Below the pieces are notes generated by a model. That model had not been told where the DNA came from and made no database searches. It saw nothing but the letters and a program-made list of their open reading frames with translations. Below are positions 1 through 7,771 of a DNA stretch of 64,000 nucleotides, piece by piece (position 1 is the stretch's first letter; each line of letters opens with the position of its first letter). Source of the stretch: Bdellovibrionales bacterium GWA2_49_15 (GTDB lineage Bacteria; Bdellovibrionota; Bacteriovoracia; Bacteriovoracales; Bacteriovoracaceae); NCBI GenBank assembly GCA_001769855.1, contig MEPP01000006.1:1-64000 (forward strand), in the 5' to 3' direction. The translations under genes and the position numbers were made by a program.

Positions 1-43
1 AAATCTTACAGTTAAGTTTGAGGAGTGTGACGTTTTGTGGGCC

Positions 44-86
44 GGCGAGTTATGAGTTTATTTTTCGTGGCGAGTTACGAGTTTAT
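44..86. repeat. Short tandem direct repeat, 18-nt unit, period 25
   Basis: The 18-nt unit at 44-61 recurs at 69-86 with one mismatch (T/C), separated by 7 nt. The second copy covers the stop-codon side of the neighbouring minus-strand AbiGi-like gene. It is too short to assign a role. It could mark a recombination junction that trimmed the end of that gene. Confidence 0.5.
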
Positions 87-522
87 CGGGCACAGGATTT
101 AACAAAGTCCACAGAAGAAGCATCCGATGAAGAAAACTGTCTTCCTTATCAAATGAGCGATAAATTACGGGCTGCCCACGGTTACATATAAGCCATTCTC
201 TTTTCATTGCCAGCCCCCAGTTTCCATACTTTTCTCGATGATATTCAGACGTATGGAAAGGGATATCGGTGAACGATATCATTGGACTCTCAAAGGATAA
301 TTGCCCCACCTCTACCTGGAGCTTTTTTGCCATTTGAGGATGAATTTTTGACATTTCCCTGCAATTAGAAAATTTAAAACCTTTCAAAATTATATTTTTT
401 AAAATGATGAAACATTCTTCCTCTGGCAGGGTATAGTATTCTTTTGTTGCTTTATCGCGACGACGACCAAACCAATGCGTTGGATAAATTGATGTGTGTA
501 ATGCCATACCCGTTTTTCTCAC
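58..522 (-). CDS. AbiGi-like protein, possibly C-terminally shortened
   Basis: This 154-residue soluble protein has no signal peptide. Its central segment, residues about 83-120, reads SFTDIPFHTSEYHREKYG followed by an MKREW...PVIY stretch. This strongly resembles the conserved core of the AbiGi family of abortive-infection accessory proteins (a family call from memory, not a search). AbiGi proteins are usually longer at the C-terminus; here the reading frame ends soon after an LLLWTLL segment. The stop lies in the 44-86 direct repeat, so truncation is plausible. Start: GTG at 522 or ATG at 507, neither with a strong ribosome-binding site. It lies 21-36 nt downstream of the clamp-RCC1 gene on the same strand, so the two probably share a transcript. 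AbiGi partners normally act with a second Abi protein; none of the known ones is visible here. Confidence 0.5.
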   Translation of the reverse strand: MRKTGMALHTSIYPTHWFGRRRDKATKEYYTLPEEECFIILKNIILKGFKFSNCREMSKIHPQMAKKLQVEVGQLSFESPMISFTDIPFHTSEYHREKYGNWGLAMKREWLICNRGQPVIYRSFDKEDSFLHRMLLLWTLLNPVPDKLVTRHEK

Positions 523-543
523 TGTGAAAAATCAATTTAACAA

Positions 544-2958
544 TCAGGAGTAGCTATAGACTTCTTGTTCGTTCGATAAATACAAACGCTGAAGGCAAGG
601 TTGCTCAGGGACAATGCTCCCTTGCATGATGACAGTGCGCGCAAGCAATGAACCATCCTTTTCCTGACCTTCAATGGCTCGCAACCAGTATGGATCTGAG
701 TCAGGCGCTTCATCGACGTACTCTAAAACAACACTTCTGTTGTTTTTAAAGATCACCTTACGTTCGCCTATTTCGGGAAGATCAACGACGCAGCACGCAA
801 CACCAATTTGCACAGGGGTACAGCTGGCCTGCCCATAGAGGTTAACATTACCAATCGGGTAATGGTTGCTAGAGTTATTGGCCCCCCATATCCAAACAGT
901 TCCATCATCTTTGAGTGCCCATGAATTCTCTCCCCACTTTTCCGTAGAAATAGCAACAATTCCAGTTAACCCAACGGCTTGCACAGGCAACGAGCGATTG
1001 ATGAGACTTCCATCTCCTAGTTGGCCAGAGTTGTTCCTCCCCCAAGACCAAACTGTTCCGTCACTTTTAAGTGCAATCCTATGATTACTACTCTCACAAA
1101 TCGCAACCACATTGGTTAACCCAAATATTTGCGAAGGTGAATAGTGACCTGTCTTTTTTCCATTTCCGAGTATGCCGTAATAATTCTCACCACCCCATGT
1201 CCAAACAGTCCCATCATTTTTGAGCGCCATACCAGCATAAACTGCGATAATATCACTAAGGTTTTTGACTCTTTCTGGTAACCAATGGCCAGGAGTAGAA
1301 TTTCCAAGGCCCAATTCACCATGACCATTGTAACCCCATGCCCAAACAGAACCATCCTGCTTAAGAGCAATTCCATAGTTACGACCAGTCGCAATGGTGA
1401 TAACGTCAGTCAGTCCTATGACAAGTCCGGGAATCTCGCGATTAAAACGTTTTCCAGTCGTGGTACCATCACCAAGCTGCCCTTCATCATTCCCCCCAGA
1501 GGCCCAAACAGTTCCATCATTTTTAAGTTTTAGTGAGCCCGAAGCTACACGCCATTCACTTCCAGAAGTCCCATCCACAATGGGCCCTCCAGTATTGCTC
1601 CTCCACGGTAAAAGCTTTCCATCCTTCCCGACAGCTGCGGAGTGTGGAACAAAAGGCAGTTCTATAGCAGCTGCAACAAATGACTTTATGCCACCGCCGC
1701 GAGTTTTTATGGGTTTTATACTCATACAATTTATGCAATGCTGTTCAACGCTAAAAAGTTTTTTGATTTTTTGTGGCATCACCATGGGCATAATAACACC
1801 CATGAAACGTGACTCCAGATTAAATTTAACAATGATCGGACTAATTTCATTGTTCAGTTCAAAAGTAACTTCATCTTTCTCAATAACAGATAAAATATCC
1901 ATTAAGTGTTTTATATTTACACTAAACAACATTTTCCTACCGGTATAATCAATATCCAATATTGCACGAGCATGGCCAAGTAATGGATGACCGGCAATTA
2001 ATGTTAGCTCCTTCTTAGAAATTTTAACGTGTAATGTTCGTTCGCCAATTGTATTGGAATATTCCTTTTTTTCTTCAGCGACGGTATATAGTTTTTTTGC
2101 AGCATCAAGGAGCAATGTTCTATTGACTGTGAATTTAAATGCAGCTTTATCAGGCATGACAGACTGGTACTTAGGGAATCTCCCCGTGATAAGCGGAATA
2201 GACAGAAAATGTCGCTCAGACGAATTTAGTAAAAGATAGCTGCCATTAAATGACATCTTTATTGCAGAGGCACCTAAGTCAATCATTCTTTTGATGGCAC
2301 TCACGCCTTTGGATGGAACAATTACTCCCTGCACAAGCGGCTCAAGTCGTGATTTATTTTTAAAATTAATTTCATAAATTGCCATGCTGTAACGATTGGT
2401 TGCAATGAACCTTAATTTTGAATATACATTCTGAAGAAAGATTCCACATGTTTCATCATAATCAGCACCCGCATAATTGTCGTCATCATCATCAACTTCA
2501 CTCATAGGAAGTGAAGTGTTTGATACTATATTCTTTAGTTCTTCTGCTAGGACTTCGCTAGATTGAGATAACGATTGAAATTCTATTTCGGAAAACATAT
2601 ACGATCGCAAAACTGAAAGCGTAAATTCAGCGCTCTGACATTTGAGACCAAGAGTATTTGTTAAGTTATCTATACTTAAAGAAATATCTTGCTTCGGTTG
2701 ATCGATAAGTATCTTTAAAAGGATTTCGCCATCAACACCAAAAGACCCTTCGCCTGTAATGTCTGCATTTAACACAATTTTTGTAGATATATCTGAATCA
2801 GTCCCTGTAAGAATGAGTATATTTTCTGAAGCAGAGAATAGGATATGTTCTGGGCCAACAGTGCCAAAGCGAAAGGAGTACTCGATCTTCTTCTTGGGGA
2901 TAGGCAGAATAGCTTTAAGAGCTTCGCCAAGGATGTCAGCCGAGATGTTTATTTTCAT
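544..2958 (-). CDS. Sliding clamp (DnaN-like) fused to an RCC1-type beta-propeller
   Basis: This 804-residue protein starts at ATG 2958; GTG 2967 is an in-frame alternative. Residues 1 to about 392 align by eye with the three-domain bacterial polymerase III beta clamp. They begin MKINISADILGEALK, contain an ATNRYSMAIYEI stretch matching the clamp's ATDGHRLA region, and finish with the clamp-typical VIMPM ending. An acidic insertion (DDDDD, about residues 155-170) sits in the second clamp domain. A linker with CINC follows, then RCC1-type units from about 475 to 715. Five units carry the hallmark LK-x-DGTVW-x-WG, and a degenerate unit (GKDGKLLPW) precedes them. There is no signal peptide, so the propeller should be cytoplasmic. 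A normal clamp is about 370 residues and ends at MPM. Clamps tether polymerases to DNA; RCC1 propellers bind protein or nucleic-acid partners. The combined role is unknown to me. Neighbours suggest defence. Confidence 0.85.
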   Translation of the reverse strand: MKINISADILGEALKAILPIPKKKIEYSFRFGTVGPEHILFSASENILILTGTDSDISTKIVLNADITGEGSFGVDGEILLKILIDQPKQDISLSIDNLTNTLGLKCQSAEFTLSVLRSYMFSEIEFQSLSQSSEVLAEELKNIVSNTSLPMSEVDDDDDNYAGADYDETCGIFLQNVYSKLRFIATNRYSMAIYEINFKNKSRLEPLVQGVIVPSKGVSAIKRMIDLGASAIKMSFNGSYLLLNSSERHFLSIPLITGRFPKYQSVMPDKAAFKFTVNRTLLLDAAKKLYTVAEEKKEYSNTIGERTLHVKISKKELTLIAGHPLLGHARAILDIDYTGRKMLFSVNIKHLMDILSVIEKDEVTFELNNEISPIIVKFNLESRFMGVIMPMVMPQKIKKLFSVEQHCINCMSIKPIKTRGGGIKSFVAAAIELPFVPHSAAVGKDGKLLPWRSNTGGPIVDGTSGSEWRVASGSLKLKNDGTVWASGGNDEGQLGDGTTTGKRFNREIPGLVIGLTDVITIATGRNYGIALKQDGSVWAWGYNGHGELGLGNSTPGHWLPERVKNLSDIIAVYAGMALKNDGTVWTWGGENYYGILGNGKKTGHYSPSQIFGLTNVVAICESSNHRIALKSDGTVWSWGRNNSGQLGDGSLINRSLPVQAVGLTGIVAISTEKWGENSWALKDDGTVWIWGANNSSNHYPIGNVNLYGQASCTPVQIGVACCVVDLPEIGERKVIFKNNRSVVLEYVDEAPDSDPYWLRAIEGQEKDGSLLARTVIMQGSIVPEQPCLQRLYLSNEQEVYSYS

Positions 2959-3363
2959 TAAGAGCACCGAATCCTAATATTTGCAGAAAGGCCCAGCAGA
3001 TAAGGCTTATTTCGTTTTTCTTAAGCAACGTGACTAGCAAGATGAAAGAGAAAAGTAAAATCGCGCCAAACTGCGTCCCTATCGTCTTGATTTCTGGGCA
3101 AAATCAAAAAGAGTATTGCTTAAATATAAGGAGTGATTTTTCATTTTTCTGCAAAATTGTTGTTGACACTATTATTTCTGCGCCCAAATAAAAAAGATGA
3201 GTGACAAATTATCTGGAAGTTGCATGCGAGACTAGAATTACCTGGAAAGTATGAAGGAAGATTTCGCAAGCATTGTATTAGTTGCGTTGCTCATGAAAAG
3301 TATCACGCCCCACCACCCCGACAGGAGACAACTCGCGGAATAAATTTCTTGCAACCAATGATA
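2959..3363. other. Intergenic region between clamp fusion and exonuclease
   Basis: No convincing gene is seen in this 405-nt gap. It must hold the promoter of the minus-strand clamp fusion. On the plus strand a TTGACA at 3163 is followed after 17 nt by AAATAA (3186-3191), a possible but weak promoter that would read antisense into the exonuclease gene. A small dyad (TTGATTT / AAATCAA, loop of 7) lies at 3087-3107. A structured RNA serving the nearby reverse transcriptase cannot be excluded, but I see no strong long stem. Confidence 0.4.
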
Positions 3364-4236
3364 CTAAACTTTGAAGTTCTCTGAAAGTGGGATGTCGATG
3401 GTTTCGTATTGCGGTTCTTTCCCCATATAGACATCAGACAATTTGCTCAGCGAGGTTTTTAGGTGTTCTTTTAGGACAGACTGACTCCACGTTTTTGTGG
3501 TTGGACTCCATCTATATCCAGACTCTCTGAGGAGAGATCTGCTCTCGTACGGAGTATTATTCAGTTTTACGATAACGCGAGGAGCATGTGCATTTTGATA
3601 GAGTTCTTGCACATAATGTTTATCTTGATCAAGCAAGTGAACCAGCATCTGTGCATCTTGCAGCGCTCGATGAGCTTTCGAAAAAAAACCATGAAAAGCA
3701 GCAAGCATTTGCAATCCTGAAGACGTGCACCCATGCTTAACCCAATCTATCTGACGTAGCGAGCAGCCCCAAACCGGACGACTGGAGTAAGTGGTGTTGC
3801 GATCAATGAAAGACCTGTCAAAGAAAGCATTATGGGCTACAACAAGATGCGATGAATCAATTAGTTTTGCGACGGCATTCCAGTCAATTCGTTGATTTTT
3901 TAGGTCTGAATTCTTTATTCCGGTAATTCTGGTAATCAGTTCGTTAATAGGCTTCCCGGGGTCTTGTAAATGATTGAGCGATTCACCCTTACCAACTATC
4001 TTGCCACTTTCTGCCTCAAAGAAAAAAACCTGAAGGCCTACTTCGATAACCGAGTCAGTGAATCGATCCACGCCGGTCGTCTCAACATCAACAGCGCAAC
4101 CGACCTTGATATCAGTTTCAGCCAGTTCGTCTGGGCCAATCGGTTTTAATTCCAAACCTGAGAAGCGTTTCAGAATTACTGTGTTTCCATCGCTAGAGAT
4201 AGTACGCCAAGAATCCACGGTCGAAAGATCTCCCAA
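3364..4236 (-). CDS. DEDDh 3'-5' exonuclease (DnaQ/epsilon-like)
   Basis: This 290-residue protein carries all three exonuclease motifs of the DEDDh family. ExoI is AVDVETTG (catalytic D and E, about residues 48-54), ExoII is HNAFFDRSF, and ExoIII is HRALQDA (the HxAxxD signature). Such enzymes remove nucleotides from 3' ends, as the polymerase III epsilon proofreading subunit does. A small C-terminal domain with RESGYRWSPTTKTWS resembles the tail of stand-alone phage and accessory DnaQ-like exonucleases. No ATG is available before the catalytic core; the start is TTG 4236 or GTG 4218, which implies weak translation. It diverges from the reverse transcriptase with only about 65 nt between starts, so both are probably controlled from one tiny region. 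Together with the RT and the clamp fusion it makes a replication-like trio. Confidence 0.85.
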   Translation of the reverse strand: MGDLSTVDSWRTISSDGNTVILKRFSGLELKPIGPDELAETDIKVGCAVDVETTGVDRFTDSVIEVGLQVFFFEAESGKIVGKGESLNHLQDPGKPINELITRITGIKNSDLKNQRIDWNAVAKLIDSSHLVVAHNAFFDRSFIDRNTTYSSRPVWGCSLRQIDWVKHGCTSSGLQMLAAFHGFFSKAHRALQDAQMLVHLLDQDKHYVQELYQNAHAPRVIVKLNNTPYESRSLLRESGYRWSPTTKTWSQSVLKEHLKTSLSKLSDVYMGKEPQYETIDIPLSENFKV

Positions 4237-4300
4237 TTTCTTATTTTACAAACGATTGTATTTTGAAGACCATACTTTGTCACAAGATTATTGGAGACCC

Positions 4301-7300
4301 ATGGTTGCACAAACCAATCCCGACAAGCTCGACGACTTCCTACGTCTTTGGATTAAATCTAAAGTTCAGGAATTCTATCGCCTAGATTCGTATTTGAAGT
4401 ATGTACAGAGCGACATTGTATTGAGTCATTTCATGATAAGTTTGATGTCAGCTCGTTCATTTGAGGAACTAATTAAAGGACTGGCTACCTCCGACTATCG
4501 AAACGGTCTCAAGTTGTCCCGAAAAGGGGACGGCAAATCTTTTTTCGAGTATCCGTCGCTTGCATTTCAACTTCAGAGCTTAATCAGCCTCTGGCCTGAT
4601 ATATGTGCACTCTATACAAAAAAGAAATTTCTTGAAAGTGGCGATAGATTCGGACATCGTCCAAACCTCCTCTCAAATTTTGCAATGCTCTCCTCTAGTA
4701 GCTCAGTCATTGAGAAGGACATACGAGTGAACTGTGCTCTCAAAATTCCCTTTCAAGAAGACTATCCTGCTTTTAAGAAATCTGCCGTCGAACAGGCTGG
4801 AAAAATTCTAAAATCATCAAAGAGCGGCAACACAAATGTTCTAGTCATTCAATCTGACATCGAAAAGTTTTTTCATATGCTTAAAATACAAGCCGTTTCG
4901 GATTTTGTTAAAAGCAATTTCCCAGACCTCGCACAGAATTCTTCCGATTTTTTTCTGAGGCTTAACAAGGATTTTAATTTTTCATCCCTGCCAATCGGTT
5001 GGGCATTGAGTGGAATTTTTGCTGACCTGATTTCTGTAGGTTTTCATGAAATTTTAAATAAAGAACTCAATTCCCGCCTCAAAAGTCAGCTTGCTTCGGT
5101 CAATATTGATAATTACGCCAAGAAAATATTGTCGGCGGAGGAGTTGAGTAGCGAGTGGATTAAAAAGCTACCAGGTCTGATTGAGACCTCGAATATTATG
5201 TACAAGAACGTAGTGAGCTACGTTGATGATTTTATTTTCTTTCTTGAATTTAGCATCTCCGAGCAATTCAAGGAGGAAAAGTTGTTAATAAAAGCATTTG
5301 AGCGCCTGATAACTCATCTCGTATTGGACATTTCCGAAACTCTCATCAACTCGATATTCCCTGAAAAATTAAATTTGAAGCTTTACCGACCTGACGATGA
5401 AAAGGGGAAGCACTTTAGCTTTGATCGTTCAAACATCGATACTTTGAATTCTAATTTCTTCAACATCGCCCAAAACAACACACCATCTGATCCTGAAGAA
5501 CCGAATCTTTGGACAAGATTGGACGAGTTCCTGTTGCCAGCGGACAACGACTTAACTTTGAATGAGCGGACACAGTTTTTTTCGCATTTGGCAAATATTA
5601 GGCACAAAGTTCTTGAGGGTGAGAAACTCGATGAGAGAGAGCTTGAAGATATCTTTCGCAAGATCCTTTTAAAAATGCAGGGCACCGAGGCCAAATATAT
5701 TGCCTCGGTGATGCGCCTGATTGAAGTTTTGGTTGTCAGTGACTTGACACAGTATTTCGATTTCGGAATGAAGTTCATTTTAGAACTGCGAGAGGTGTTT
5801 GAAAAGTCTTCGAAGCCACTAGAGCTTTGGCTGCGATATTTCTCAGGATACTTTAGGGTTGTTTCGCGATTGTCTTTCGACTCACGGTTCAAATTTTTTG
5901 ATGACTTTGAGAGATTTATTGTCTTCTGGGCGAAGAGTGGGGGAACCATCGATGACCGGGATCTGCTAAGCGCAATAAGAGTGACCTTTCTCATTCGATA
6001 CGTTTTGAATACAACAAAAGATGTTCCGGCGTGGATTGAAGGAATGACCAGGAAGCGGCAAGTCCAAATGAATAGCGGAGCACTTTCTTCTCAGTTCCTG
6101 GCCTTCAACATATCTTCAAAATCTCGAAAGTTCCGCATTCATGTTAATCAGGCCTCTGACAGCATCGCTATTTCTGCCCTTTTTAGGGAGGCAATAAAGT
6201 ACAGAAAAGTCGGTGTATCCGAATTCAGTACTATCGGGAAAAAAATTGGAAAGAAGCTCGGCATCGAGTCAGCAACAAATTTTGTGAATGCAAGTGCTTA
6301 TAGTGTCGTCCCTCGGTGGAGCACGTCCGAAGTTGAACAATTTTTATCAGGTCTGAGTTCCATTACGTCCGCTCAGTATGCTAATATTTTTACCCGCCTG
6401 CTCAAAAGGGCGAAAATCCACAACAAGACCATTGGTAACACATACTGTGCTCGTTTGAAGCATGCCAAGAGTGTTCTCGTTGATGCACCCGACTCACGGA
6501 TTAGAAATATCCCTAGGGCATTTGGTGCCGACGATCCAAAGGACTATCGCTCCAGGCTGTTCTACCTGTTGACTCTGCAATCAAATTCTCTCCAAGATCT
6601 ACAAAGGGCCTATCTTGCTTCACTTGCTCCTATCGATTTTTTTAGAGATTTCAATTTTCTTCACACGCCAATTGCTTCGCGAGTGTCTGGTCTAGGGTTT
6701 ATCCAAATAATTCGAGAATTCATGCACTGGCCACGAAATTCATTTTCTTCCGCACGGCTTTTGGTTGTTGCCAAAAAAGTGATTGCTCGTGAATTGAACG
6801 TTCATTTACAGGGATCTTCCGCATTGAAGCAATTCAAATCAGATGGCGTCACTATCATTAACCTGAATGAGCTTGGTTCACCATACCAGAAAAAGGAACG
6901 AGGACTTCTTCTGACTCTATGTCCGATTAGTATTGACGCTGAAAAGGATTTTGACACAGACGCTGGCTTGGCTTTTGCACCAGGGGTTCATGAAAAGCTT
7001 GATCTGAGAATTGAATCTGCAATCAACGAGGCAAAGAAGAGAGGGGCAAACGCAATTGTTTTCCCAGAACTTTGTCTACCAAGACGGTACTTACTTCGGT
7101 ATCTCAAGATGTGTGCAAGTCGCGGACTACTTCTTATAGCTGGGCTCGAGTATTCTTCTGATCATTCGGTGAAATGTAGGAATTCTACTATCATTTCAAT
7201 CCCTATTCAAAATAGCGACACGCTATTTGGCCGAAAGTTTATTGCATTTGAACAAGACAAGCATTTTCCTGCTGCGAGGGAAAAAGAATGGTTGGAGACA

Positions 7301-7771
7301 GGAACACAGTTCAGATATCAGCCGGGAAAGAATCTTTTTATTTTCAATTCAAAAAGATACTTGAACTTTGCTATCTTAACATGTTCCGATTTTCTTTCAA
7401 TGAGACTTCGCCTAAAACTCCAGGAAAGAATTCAGACAGTATTCGTCCCAGCTCAAAATGATGATACCACAACATACAACCACATTGCGGAAACCTGCAT
7501 TCGAGATCTGCATTGTTTTGCTGTCGTCTGTAACAATCAAGAGTTGGGAGCTAGCTTTGTTTTTGCACCCTTCTATAAGAAAAACCGGCGCGTCGTCTTC
7601 AATAAGGAGGGCTCTACTTTGCCAGAATTTCTTACGATGAAGTGGAATCCCAGCGCGGTATTGAAATCTCAGGGAGCAGAAAGTCAGACACCTTTTAGGC
7701 CGAAAGACAAGGCGACGGTGAATCCCGTACTAGCGGAAATGAAGCAGACACCCCCAGATTGGGGGCATTGA
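4301..7771 (+). CDS. Reverse transcriptase-nitrilase fusion (DRT1/UG1-like defence RT)
   Basis: ATG 4301 follows a GGAG Shine-Dalgarno at 4293 and gives 1156 residues; TTG 4256 is an upstream alternative, and the frame stays open further back only as antisense of the exonuclease gene. RT palm motifs are present: motif A SDIEKFF (D186), an LPIGWALSG stretch near 231, and the catalytic YVDD at 307-310. The middle, about 400-880, is helical and unassigned. Residues about 885-1110 form a nitrilase-superfamily domain that keeps the Glu-Lys-Cys triad: E923 in FPEL, K987 in QDKHF, C1028 in LTCSDF. RT plus C-terminal nitrilase is the architecture of class 1 unknown-group RTs, including DRT1, which protect bacteria against phages. 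Exact subgroup (UG1 or UG5) needs phylogeny. The downstream lipoprotein gene starts directly after the TGA, suggesting cotranscription. Confidence 0.88.
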   Translation: MVAQTNPDKLDDFLRLWIKSKVQEFYRLDSYLKYVQSDIVLSHFMISLMSARSFEELIKGLATSDYRNGLKLSRKGDGKSFFEYPSLAFQLQSLISLWPDICALYTKKKFLESGDRFGHRPNLLSNFAMLSSSSSVIEKDIRVNCALKIPFQEDYPAFKKSAVEQAGKILKSSKSGNTNVLVIQSDIEKFFHMLKIQAVSDFVKSNFPDLAQNSSDFFLRLNKDFNFSSLPIGWALSGIFADLISVGFHEILNKELNSRLKSQLASVNIDNYAKKILSAEELSSEWIKKLPGLIETSNIMYKNVVSYVDDFIFFLEFSISEQFKEEKLLIKAFERLITHLVLDISETLINSIFPEKLNLKLYRPDDEKGKHFSFDRSNIDTLNSNFFNIAQNNTPSDPEEPNLWTRLDEFLLPADNDLTLNERTQFFSHLANIRHKVLEGEKLDERELEDIFRKILLKMQGTEAKYIASVMRLIEVLVVSDLTQYFDFGMKFILELREVFEKSSKPLELWLRYFSGYFRVVSRLSFDSRFKFFDDFERFIVFWAKSGGTIDDRDLLSAIRVTFLIRYVLNTTKDVPAWIEGMTRKRQVQMNSGALSSQFLAFNISSKSRKFRIHVNQASDSIAISALFREAIKYRKVGVSEFSTIGKKIGKKLGIESATNFVNASAYSVVPRWSTSEVEQFLSGLSSITSAQYANIFTRLLKRAKIHNKTIGNTYCARLKHAKSVLVDAPDSRIRNIPRAFGADDPKDYRSRLFYLLTLQSNSLQDLQRAYLASLAPIDFFRDFNFLHTPIASRVSGLGFIQIIREFMHWPRNSFSSARLLVVAKKVIARELNVHLQGSSALKQFKSDGVTIINLNELGSPYQKKERGLLLTLCPISIDAEKDFDTDAGLAFAPGVHEKLDLRIESAINEAKKRGANAIVFPELCLPRRYLLRYLKMCASRGLLLIAGLEYSSDHSVKCRNSTIISIPIQNSDTLFGRKFIAFEQDKHFPAAREKEWLETGTQFRYQPGKNLFIFNSKRYLNFAILTCSDFLSMRLRLKLQERIQTVFVPAQNDDTTTYNHIAETCIRDLHCFAVVCNNQELGASFVFAPFYKKNRRVVFNKEGSTLPEFLTMKWNPSAVLKSQGAESQTPFRPKDKATVNPVLAEMKQTPPDWGH

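Noticed and set aside
2959-3363. Retron-like msr-msd RNA near the RT
   Set aside because: Only a 7-bp dyad was seen and no long paired repeats; class 1 RT-nitrilases are not known to need a retron RNA.
4058-4300. Extension of the RT frame back to 4058
   Set aside because: Most of it is antisense to the exonuclease N-terminus; GGAG before ATG 4301 gives a clean start.
5383-5994. 203-codon minus-strand frame inside the RT gene
   Set aside because: Antisense shadow of a gene with clear RT motifs; Ser/Arg-rich and without known features.
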